DNA of 64,000 bases, taken from contig NZ_JAFVME010000008.1 of assembly GCF_018492665.1 (NCBI RefSeq), forward strand, positions 1 through 64,000, read 5' to 3'. Below are positions 54,835 to 62,336 of the stretch, piece by piece. Each line of letters opens with the position of its first letter. Position 1 is the stretch's first letter. Below the pieces are notes generated by a model that saw only the letters and a list, made by a program, of their open reading frames with translations, did no database searches and was not told the origin of the DNA. The translations under genes and the position numbers were made by a program. Source of the stretch: Pedobacter sp. B4-66 (GTDB lineage Bacteria > Bacteroidota > Bacteroidia > Sphingobacteriales > Sphingobacteriaceae).

Positions 54835-54861
54835 TTTACAAGTACGGTAAATACTTGTAAA
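54835..54861. promoter_or_regulatory. perfect operator-like dyad upstream of the TlpA-like gene
   Basis: Perfect 10-bp arms TTTACAAGTA (54835-54844) and TACTTGTAAA (54852-54861) are separated by CGGTAAA, centred about 65 nt before the ATG at 54914. The rest of the 317-bp gap upstream shows nothing else. Confidence 0.5.
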
Positions 54862-54913
54862 TTAAAGTCATACATTATAAATCTTATCTTCAAAAAACTC
54901 AAATATAAACGCT

Positions 54914-57145
54914 ATGAAAATTAACCTCTTAATTGCTATGCTTCTGATCTGCGGAACAGTAAATGCACAAATGCTGAAACTAAAACCCGGGCAAAAATTT
55001 AGTTACGATGCCATAAACAGCAGTGACCGGAAAGCCAAACAATATAGTTCCAATACTTATGAGTACTGGAAAACCAATTTTGAGGTGATCAGTCATAAAA
55101 ACGGCATATACACCTTAAAAGCATCACCGGAAATATTTCTGACCAAATGGGGCGATGGTATTCATGATTCTACCGTTCCTTTTGAAGAACAGCCGGCTGT
55201 TTTTATGGCAGTTGCAAAGAAAGTGATGACCATTTCCTCCTATGAATTAAAGATCGATGAAAAAGGGAACATTACAACAATAAACGGAATACCTGAAATT
55301 AGGGCAGCTATCATGGCCAAACTGAAAGCTCTAAACATTCCGGAAGGTTATGAAAAACATCAGAAGCTGCTTGAAGTGGTTGCTTCTGAAGATTATTTTA
55401 AGGAGCGTTTACCCTTCTTTAAACACCCGGTACGTTCTTTTAACCGTGACACCACAGTAACTCAGCGCTCGCCTGAAGGCGCTGAGATGGGCACTACACA
55501 TACCATCACAAAATTTAACCTGATCACTACATCAAAAGATAAGTTCATTGGCTTATCTACTCCGCTTATGTCAGAGGCCAAAGCGAAATTGAACTATGCT
55601 GATTATTATACGCCTTTCAACAAGGCAACCCGTAAAATTCAGGAACTGGCTAATCAGCACCACCGGGAGAAAGGAAGCCAGACCGTTGAAGCGGAAATCT
55701 TGAAACAATTGGATTCACTGGACAAGGGCTTTGCAAAAGATGACTACCGGTATTTGGGTGCAAAGCTCGGCGTTTTAACCTACCTAAATGGTGGCAATTA
55801 TCAGGAGATTCTCGAGAAAGTGCCCTATGAAAGCTTACCTGGTGAGAATGACATTGACAATAAAATGCGCGCTGACCTGGGAAAGGGTGATCTTAGTAAG
55901 GTTAAAAGGGCCATTGAGTTGTCCTTCACGAAATTTAAAGGAAAAGATTATTATCCGTTGAACATGCCGAACACCGCCAACTCCATACACGAGAATTTCG
56001 GTGGGTTGATCTTCCGGACTCAGGATCAAGCAACGCTGCAAACTGCGTACAACATTATTAAAGACCTGGAGGAACTCAAAATCCAGATCGTTACTGATAT
56101 GCTCACAGGACTGAAGACCTATGTACAGGCAAAGCTATCGACCGATCAAGCTGTGCTGGCGGCAATAGCCAATACCCATTTCAATACAGCGTATGATAAA
56201 GCTGGACTTTACCGAATATTGATTTATGATGAGCTCGTAAAAAAACAGGTTCCGGATTCCATCAAGAGCGCCTATATCGATTACACCATAGATCTGATAA
56301 AGAAAAAAATGGATCAGATCGACTCAGGTTCCATAGAAAATATTCCTTCCTTCATCTTTAAAACCTTCATTACCGGGAACAAAATCATTTACAAAAAGAA
56401 CCTGGCAGATGCCTATTACCGTAAAAGTAAACTGGATAGGAAGACTGAAGAATCCTATTTGCAAATGGCAGCAGATTACCTGCCTACCCAACAGGATATT
56501 GTAGACAATGAGTTTGGTTTAAAAAGCGAATACAAATTCACACCCTTTGTTCCCTATACTGATCTTTATTTAGCTTCCGGTGGCAGCACCGGCATGAATG
56601 ATGAGGCCAAACTTAACAAGTATGTCGACATGGTGATCCTCGAACCGGAGCGTTATACCACTTTGAAAGAAAACTACCTGAAAGCTTATCCAAATGGTGA
56701 TTTCAAGGCCTTCTTCAACTCGGCATTGAAAAGTAAACTTCCCGTAATTCCAACTTTCTCCTTAAATGAGCGGTCAGGAAAAACAGTTGCCAATAAAGAT
56801 CATGAGAACAAATTTGTATTTGTAGATTTCTGGGGGACCTGGTGCGGCGCCTGTGTAGCGGAAATAGATAGAATTGAAGCCATACATCTGAAGAACCCCA
56901 ATCCCGAAAAGCTCGTGGTAACCACGATAGCTTGTTATGATAAGAAGAAGAATGTAGATGACTTTATGGCGAAAGAAAAGTACAGCTACCAGGTGCTGAT
57001 GTCTGACGGAAAAGTGGAGAAGGATTTCAAGATCAGAGGCTATCCGACCAAACTCCTATTACTTCCTAATGGAGTGTATGTGACGATTTCCTTCTTTTCA
57101 AATTACGAAGATATTTTGAGCAAATATTTAAAATGGGAGATTTAG
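54914..57145 (+). CDS. large exported protein with C-terminal TlpA-like thioredoxin domain
   Basis: This 743-residue protein has a signal (LLIAMLLICGTVNAQ). The first 600 residues are mixed helical/beta and unassigned. The last 130 residues form a TlpA/thioredoxin-like domain with FVDFWGTWCGACVAEIDRIE (Cys644 and Cys647) and RGYPTKLLLLPNG (cis-Pro region). A role in periplasmic thiol-disulfide chemistry is likely. Similar large TlpA fusions are abundant in Sphingobacteriaceae. It is preceded by a perfect 10-bp dyad and appears monocistronic. The N-terminal portion is not recognised. Confidence 0.85.
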   Translation: MKINLLIAMLLICGTVNAQMLKLKPGQKFSYDAINSSDRKAKQYSSNTYEYWKTNFEVISHKNGIYTLKASPEIFLTKWGDGIHDSTVPFEEQPAVFMAVAKKVMTISSYELKIDEKGNITTINGIPEIRAAIMAKLKALNIPEGYEKHQKLLEVVASEDYFKERLPFFKHPVRSFNRDTTVTQRSPEGAEMGTTHTITKFNLITTSKDKFIGLSTPLMSEAKAKLNYADYYTPFNKATRKIQELANQHHREKGSQTVEAEILKQLDSLDKGFAKDDYRYLGAKLGVLTYLNGGNYQEILEKVPYESLPGENDIDNKMRADLGKGDLSKVKRAIELSFTKFKGKDYYPLNMPNTANSIHENFGGLIFRTQDQATLQTAYNIIKDLEELKIQIVTDMLTGLKTYVQAKLSTDQAVLAAIANTHFNTAYDKAGLYRILIYDELVKKQVPDSIKSAYIDYTIDLIKKKMDQIDSGSIENIPSFIFKTFITGNKIIYKKNLADAYYRKSKLDRKTEESYLQMAADYLPTQQDIVDNEFGLKSEYKFTPFVPYTDLYLASGGSTGMNDEAKLNKYVDMVILEPERYTTLKENYLKAYPNGDFKAFFNSALKSKLPVIPTFSLNERSGKTVANKDHENKFVFVDFWGTWCGACVAEIDRIEAIHLKNPNPEKLVVTTIACYDKKKNVDDFMAKEKYSYQVLMSDGKVEKDFKIRGYPTKLLLLPNGVYVTISFFSNYEDILSKYLKWEI

Positions 57146-57276
57146 CCCGAATATTGAAGCTTGACACATTATTTTAACGTTTATGTCAATAAAATGGAGA
57201 TTTCGCTAACGCAGGTTCTTTCCCACTTTTCCGAAATATACTAATCTGAAATCCCCCTTATTTCAAGCCAAATCGG

Positions 57277-57296
57277 GTGCTAGTTTTTACTAGTAC
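57277..57296. promoter_or_regulatory. compact dyad before the DUF2652 gene
   Basis: Arms GTGCTAGT (57277-57284) and ACTAGTAC (57289-57296), seven of eight paired, flank a TTTT loop 55 nt upstream of the ATG. It could be an operator. Confidence 0.35.
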
Positions 57297-57350
57297 AATT
57301 TAATAAGGAGGATTGCCTAATGTATTTATTGTTTGTAACTTTAATAGAAA

Positions 57351-58415
57351 ATGGAAACAAAAGGCCTGCTTTTTATCCCTGACATTAGTGGCTTCACCCG
57401 ATTTGTTACAGAATCTGAAATCAACCACAGCCGAGTGATTATACAAGAATTGCTTGAATTGATCATCAATGCAAATCAAATGGGTCTTGAAATTTCTGAA
57501 ATAGAAGGTGATGCCATTCTTTTTTATAAATTCGGAGAACCACCGCAACTTAAAGAATTGTATCAGCAAGTGGCGCAGATGTTTTGCCAGTTTCACAAAA
57601 ATCTGATGGCTTATGATCAGAGGAGGTATTGCCAATGCAAGGCTTGTACTTCTGCAGCCAACCTTTCCTTAAAAGTCATTACACACTACGGAGAGTTCAC
57701 TAAATACAATGTAAAGAATTTTAGCAAGCTGATTGGTAAAGACGTAATTGTTGCACACCAGTTGTTGAAGAACGACATTGCTCAACATGAGTATTGGTTG
57801 GTTACCGAAGGCCTCCTAAATCATGTCCCTCCTACTGATTTTACAGAATGGATGAATTGGACTGACAGCATGAAGCAGACAGAGTCTGGAGAAATACACT
57901 TTCATTACACACAACTTAGCGAATTAAAAAATGAAATTTCTAATGATCCATTACCCCCGTTAAGCCTTTCCGGAAAAAAGAAAGTACAGTCTGCTTCAAG
58001 TGTCTACAAAACTGACATCATCACCTTATTTCATGCTACAGGTGCATTTGAATTCCGCCACCTCTGGTGGGAAGGTGTAGAAAAAGTAGAGGAACTCCAT
58101 CACTTTTTACCAAGGATCGGTATGAAGAGTAAATGGACATTAAACAACGGAAAAACACTGTACTATTCCAGCAGCTATTCTTATACAGATGATAGAATAG
58201 AATTCAGTGAAACAAATGAAAAAGGAGATCAGGTAATTTATTTCACCCTAATCAAGCAAACAGACAGGGAAACAAAACTTACCATAGCTATTTATAAAAA
58301 CAGCAACTGGATTACTAATCTTATTTCAAGACCATCAGATCAGAAAAAACAGGAAGCTATGCTTCAGAAATCATTAGAAAACATAGTTCCATTATTACAA
58401 AAGATTCCTTTATAA
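57351..58415 (+). CDS. DUF2652 (class III cyclase-like) protein with SRPBCC-like C-terminus
   Basis: This is a 354-residue protein. Residues 5-190 match DUF2652, a family related to class III nucleotide cyclases. The two metal-binding acidic positions are present in FIPDISGFTRF (Asp11) and EIEGDAILFYK (Asp54). The QCKACTSA segment and the SLKVITHYGEF block are typical. The C-terminal half (FEFRHLWWEGVEKVEELHHF, LPRIGMKSKWTLNNGK) resembles an SRPBCC/START-like ligand-binding domain. It may make or sense a nucleotide, but activity is not shown by family knowledge. It is monocistronic, 205 bp after the TlpA-like gene. Confidence 0.85.
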   Translation: METKGLLFIPDISGFTRFVTESEINHSRVIIQELLELIINANQMGLEISEIEGDAILFYKFGEPPQLKELYQQVAQMFCQFHKNLMAYDQRRYCQCKACTSAANLSLKVITHYGEFTKYNVKNFSKLIGKDVIVAHQLLKNDIAQHEYWLVTEGLLNHVPPTDFTEWMNWTDSMKQTESGEIHFHYTQLSELKNEISNDPLPPLSLSGKKKVQSASSVYKTDIITLFHATGAFEFRHLWWEGVEKVEELHHFLPRIGMKSKWTLNNGKTLYYSSSYSYTDDRIEFSETNEKGDQVIYFTLIKQTDRETKLTIAIYKNSNWITNLISRPSDQKKQEAMLQKSLENIVPLLQKIPL

Positions 58416-58555
58416 CAATTCACTTCAGCATTTAATCTTCGAACCATGAACAGATTTTATTTTGAGAAAAAGTCAGGAAATACCCAACTATGATAAATAA
58501 ACAATTTTTGAAAATAGTTGTTGTAAAATTTGAATACTAATTAAAAATCAAAAGA

Positions 58556-59113
58556 ATGATGAGCTCAAAATCACTGTTAATCGCGGTGCTGTGCATCACA
58601 TTAACAATTAGTGCAAACGCACAGACAAAAAAAGAGGTTGTAAACGCCAAAAAACAACTACAGGAAATTTTAAAAGCAAGAGCAAAAACTGAAGCGAATC
58701 TAGTCAAATTTGACACATTAGATTTTGTGGTTTATAGCACACAAGATTGGAAACGTCTACACGAAACGCACGCCCAAAACATTAAAGTAATATATCCTGA
58801 TGGCAGCATTACTTATGGTATTGAAGAGCATATTAAGCAATTAAATCCCTTGTTTACCTTTGCGCCCGATACGAAAATCACTGTACATCCTATACGTTTT
58901 GGCTCAGGAATTTACACTGCAGTAACGGGATATACTGAGGGTACCTTTACCAAGCCAATGATACTCGCGGATGGGACTTCAATATCGGCTACGGGAAAAT
59001 CCTTTAAACTTCCTATGTGTACCATAGGTATTTGGAAAGACGGTGTAATGATAGAAGAACAATTGTTTTGGGACAATCAAAGTTTGATGAAACAGATTGG
59101 CTTAGCAAAGTGA
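58556..59113 (+). CDS. exported SnoaL-like (NTF2 fold) protein
   Basis: This 185-residue protein has a signal peptide (LLIAVLCITLTISANAQ). The mature part matches the SnoaL-like polyketide-cyclase/ester-cyclase pattern: FVVYSTQDWKRLHETHAQNI, YPDGSITYGIEEHIKQL, FTFAPDTKITVHPIRFGSGI and a final CTIGIWKDGVMIEEQLFWDN. These small NTF2-fold proteins bind or isomerise hydrophobic ligands, and no catalytic role can be assigned here. Export makes it slightly unusual. It stands alone between the DUF2652 gene and the AraC gene. Confidence 0.82.
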   Translation: MMSSKSLLIAVLCITLTISANAQTKKEVVNAKKQLQEILKARAKTEANLVKFDTLDFVVYSTQDWKRLHETHAQNIKVIYPDGSITYGIEEHIKQLNPLFTFAPDTKITVHPIRFGSGIYTAVTGYTEGTFTKPMILADGTSISATGKSFKLPMCTIGIWKDGVMIEEQLFWDNQSLMKQIGLAK

Positions 59114-59278
59114 TCACACAGGGGCCATCATTAGTTAACATCCCTTCACCATTAAAAATATGATATTGGTGATGGAGTTGTCATAAATAGCAATGAAGAA
59201 ATTGAACAAGCTTATAAGCCAGATATGTCTCTATAAAAGCCTTTAATATTTGATTTATTACTATTATTTTTAACACAG

Positions 59279-59312
59279 GCATGGGGTTATCTGTGGAAAG
59301 CCATGCTTTTTT
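59279..59312 (+). terminator. terminator-like hairpin directly before the AraC gene
   Basis: Stem GCATGG/CCATGC (59279-59284, 59301-59306) with a 16-nt loop is followed by TTTTTT (59307-59312), 9 nt before the ATG at 59322. It could end upstream transcription or attenuate the regulator. Confidence 0.5.
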
Positions 59313-59321
59313 AAAAAAATT

Positions 59322-60470
59322 ATGGAGCCTCATTTGTTTTTCAGGTATTTTGTTGTAGCAGGTCTCATCAACATTTTCATTCTTGTCCTGTTTTTAATAA
59401 AGAACAGGAAGATAAATAGTGTATTGTTCCTGTTATTCAGCTTTTTACTTTTGGCATCTTTTCAGGCTATTCTCAATGCGTTTGATACCAAGGCTTTCTT
59501 CCTGAGTTTCCCACACATGACCAGGATATCCTGGCTGCAACTCAGTTTATTTGGTCCGCTCATTTATCTTTTCGTAAAAAAATTCACTTCAGTATCAAAA
59601 AAAATGGAAAGGCAGGAACTGATTCATCTCCTACCTTTTGCCGTTTACCTTACTATACTCGCTCCCTGGTTTTTAAAGACTGCAGGAGAAAAAAAAATAC
59701 TGATCAGTAACTTTCAGGGCTGGAGTACCGCCGATTTTGGTTATCTGAACCAGTTTAACTTGTTGATGCTAGTGTTTTATTTAAGTATTTCGCTAATCCA
59801 TTTCAAGAAGTACCAGAAAATGATCAGGGAAACCTTTTCAGATCTGAACAATAGGAAGCTGAACTATATCGGCCAGTTCTTGTATGGAATATTGCTCATC
59901 CTTTTGATTTCGGCGCTTGGATTTTATGGAAAAAAGTGGAATTTACCTGTGATTCATCATCTTTACCATTACAATTATATTATGGTAGTCCTAATGGGGT
60001 ACTGGGTCGCCTATCGCATATTGATACAACCTGAAATCTTTAAATCCGTTGAGAAGGAAAAATACCTTCCAAAAGAAAAATATGAAAAATCGGGGCTGAC
60101 ACCGAGCATGCGGGATGAGTTGTATCAGCAAGTCATCACCAAAATGGAAGTCCAAAAGTCTTACCTGGACCCCGATCTCACGATCGATACCCTCTCTGCC
60201 CAAATCCAAAAGTCCAGGCATCATGTTTCCCAGACCATCAACGAGTATACCGGGAGAAGCTTTTATGATTTTGTCAACTATTACCGGATCGAAGCTGTAA
60301 AGTCTGCTTTACTGGACCCTAAAAATACACATCTGACTATCTTTGGCATCGCGCTAAACTGTGGCTTCAATTCCAAAGCAACTTTTAACAATGCATTTAA
60401 AAAATTTACAAATACTACTCCCTCAAACTTCCAAAAAAGCAAAAATATCCCGTTCAATCTTGTCGGCTAA
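59322..60470 (+). CDS. membrane-bound AraC family regulator
   Basis: This 382-residue protein has an N-terminal domain of six or seven hydrophobic segments (from FVVAGLINIFILVLFLI to HYNYIMVVLMGYWVAYRILI). The C-terminal AraC-type DNA-binding domain (about 270-375) has a first helix-turn-helix with LTIDTLSAQIQKSRHHVSQT and a second with LTIFGIALNCGFNSKATFNN and FKKFTNTTPSNF. Such multi-TM AraC proteins sense envelope signals while staying in the membrane. The next gene, an S41 peptidase, starts 40 bp downstream and is its probable partner. Confidence 0.93.
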   Translation: MEPHLFFRYFVVAGLINIFILVLFLIKNRKINSVLFLLFSFLLLASFQAILNAFDTKAFFLSFPHMTRISWLQLSLFGPLIYLFVKKFTSVSKKMERQELIHLLPFAVYLTILAPWFLKTAGEKKILISNFQGWSTADFGYLNQFNLLMLVFYLSISLIHFKKYQKMIRETFSDLNNRKLNYIGQFLYGILLILLISALGFYGKKWNLPVIHHLYHYNYIMVVLMGYWVAYRILIQPEIFKSVEKEKYLPKEKYEKSGLTPSMRDELYQQVITKMEVQKSYLDPDLTIDTLSAQIQKSRHHVSQTINEYTGRSFYDFVNYYRIEAVKSALLDPKNTHLTIFGIALNCGFNSKATFNNAFKKFTNTTPSNFQKSKNIPFNLVG

Positions 60471-60510
60471 GTCGACAGCAATAACTGTGAAGCTTAATTT
60501 TGCCAAAAAA

Positions 60511-61914
60511 ATGAAAATGAGATCAACCATTCTGTTGGCATGTATTTTTTTTAGCATGCTAACCACCGCACAACAAAAGTATACTCCTGCTGAACTACAC
60601 CAGGACTTAAAAGTAGCGAGACAAGCTCTGGAAGAAGCCCATGCCGGATTTTATAGGTACAGGTCAAAAGCGGAGACGGACAAATCCTTTATCAAACTGG
60701 AACACCAGCTGAATAAGGACATGACGGAGCTGCAGTTCCTGAAACTACTGAATCCTTTTCTGGCCGGCATCAAAGACGGGCATACTAAATTCCATCGTGA
60801 TGGAAAACCAGACGATCACTATGCTTTTCACGAGAAAGGGTATTTTCCTTTTCAATTGTACTTTGTTAATAGCAGAGCCTTTCTGAGAAATTCTTACCTT
60901 CAGGATCAGACACTTGAATCGGGTACAGAAATCATCAGCATAAACAAACAGCCCATTTCTGGTGTGATTAAAACGCTCTTTAATCAAATTTTCGCTGACG
61001 GGGATGTGACCAGCTCCAAGTACCAGGAATTGAACATGTACTTTGAAGGCTATTATGCAGATTATATGGGCGTATCAAAATCATTTCAAATCGGATACAT
61101 GGATTCAAAGGGAAAAAAACAAACCGGAACTTTCCCTTCAGTGAGTAAAGAACAGGTTAAAAAAGAACAGCCTAAAGAAGACCCTCTTAAGCTTTCCTAT
61201 CCTCAGCAAGGGACTGCCCTGCTCAGGATACCAGTTTTTTTTGAACACATCGGAAATATTTCTTTTGAAGATTTCCTAAAGAATAGCTTTGCGGAGATCA
61301 GAAAGCACAATATCTCTTCGCTAATCCTTGACCTGAGAGACAATGAAGGAGGTTCGGAGAAGCTGGGCATCCTGCTGTATTCTTATCTCTCTGATACTCC
61401 TTTCAATTACTACGATCACCTTAACGTGGCTTCAAAAGGACCTTTTTCATTTGCTAAACATGCGACCTTTCCTCCGGCAATGAATGAAATGCTAAAATAT
61501 GTAGAACAAGATGGCGGGGAGTTCCGCTTTAAAATGTTGCCAGGCCTGGGGCTTCAGCAGCCACAACCTGAAACCTTTAAGGGGAAAGTATATTTGCTAC
61601 AAAACGGACGTAGTTTTTCAGTAACCAGTGAATTTGCAGCAATTGCCAAAACCAACAAAAGAGCAATCCTTGTGGGTGAGGAAAGCGGAGGTGCCTATAA
61701 AGGCAACACCAGTGGTGATTTCACCAGAGTCAGCCTCCCGAACACAAAGCTGGGACTCGACATTCCGCTTTTGGCTTTTCACATGCACCTAAAAGACCCG
61801 GCTGTTGGACATGCAGGGGTTCCGGTTGACTACTTTGTTCTACCCACCATTGCTGACATTTTGAAACAACGCGACGTGATTCTGGAAAAAACGCTGACCC
61901 TCATCAAGCCTTAA
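60511..61914 (+). CDS. S41 family peptidase
   Basis: The true start is ATG 60511, giving a signal peptide (MRSTILLACIFFSMLTTAQ). The frame also opens at 60361, but that segment overlaps the AraC gene and lacks signal features. The 467-residue product has a helical N-terminal region (LHQDLKVARQALEEAHAGFY), a PDZ-like stretch (EIISINKQPISGVIKTLF) and the S41 core. The core includes ILDLRDNEGGSEKLGI, LQNGRSFSVTSEFAAIAKTN with the nucleophile Ser, and VGEESGGAYKGNTSG. The gene follows the AraC regulator. Substrate unknown; secreted or periplasmic. Confidence 0.9.
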   Translation: MKMRSTILLACIFFSMLTTAQQKYTPAELHQDLKVARQALEEAHAGFYRYRSKAETDKSFIKLEHQLNKDMTELQFLKLLNPFLAGIKDGHTKFHRDGKPDDHYAFHEKGYFPFQLYFVNSRAFLRNSYLQDQTLESGTEIISINKQPISGVIKTLFNQIFADGDVTSSKYQELNMYFEGYYADYMGVSKSFQIGYMDSKGKKQTGTFPSVSKEQVKKEQPKEDPLKLSYPQQGTALLRIPVFFEHIGNISFEDFLKNSFAEIRKHNISSLILDLRDNEGGSEKLGILLYSYLSDTPFNYYDHLNVASKGPFSFAKHATFPPAMNEMLKYVEQDGGEFRFKMLPGLGLQQPQPETFKGKVYLLQNGRSFSVTSEFAAIAKTNKRAILVGEESGGAYKGNTSGDFTRVSLPNTKLGLDIPLLAFHMHLKDPAVGHAGVPVDYFVLPTIADILKQRDVILEKTLTLIKP

Positions 61915-62044
61915 ACATCAAAAAATTTAACGTACCAGAACTGTCTTGTCGTATGTTCGATTTACTCAAGATATTTCAGGATTCTTCCCTGCCCAGCAGC
62001 GTGCCAGAGTTCGAGCATAGCTTACTCTGATACTCAAATAAAAG

Positions 62045-62135
62045 GGTCATTCCCCCAATACCCCTTGGGAAAAGAATCAAGCTTACTATTCAATAGGTTA
62101 AATTGAATAGTAAGTTTGATTGAAAAAAAATGACC
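62045..62135. repeat. nested inverted-repeat element with 20-bp stem
   Basis: Inner arms at 62075-62094 (AATCAAGCTTACTATTCAAT) and 62102-62121 pair over 20 bp with one G-T pair and a 7-nt loop. Outer arms GGTCATT (62045-62051) and AATGACC (62129-62135) enclose them, with an A-rich tract. It lies in the 422-bp gap after the S41 gene; the rest of the gap shows only the CheB-CheR upstream region. It could be a terminator or a small palindromic element. Confidence 0.7.
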
Positions 62136-62336
62136 TGGATTTCGGTGACTTACCAGACCCGTTAGTGCAGGATTTAATTACTTTTCAAATAAAATATTTT
62201 TACTTAAATTTATGGTGGATTTAATTCGCAGACAATAAATTTCAAAACCCACCTTAATCAAGTGACTGCCTGATAATTAAACTTAGCTAGCCAACACTAG
62301 GGAGATTTTTTTGCCTTAGATAATCACTTGTTTCCT

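Noticed and set aside
59150-59250. Short protein-like stretch (GDGVVINSNEEIEQAYKPDM)
   Set aside because: It has no start codon and is bounded by stops within 30 codons; too short to call even as a remnant.
60361-60510. 50-codon N-terminal extension of the S41 peptidase
   Set aside because: It overlaps the AraC gene in another frame, and the ATG at 60511 directly precedes a proper signal peptide.
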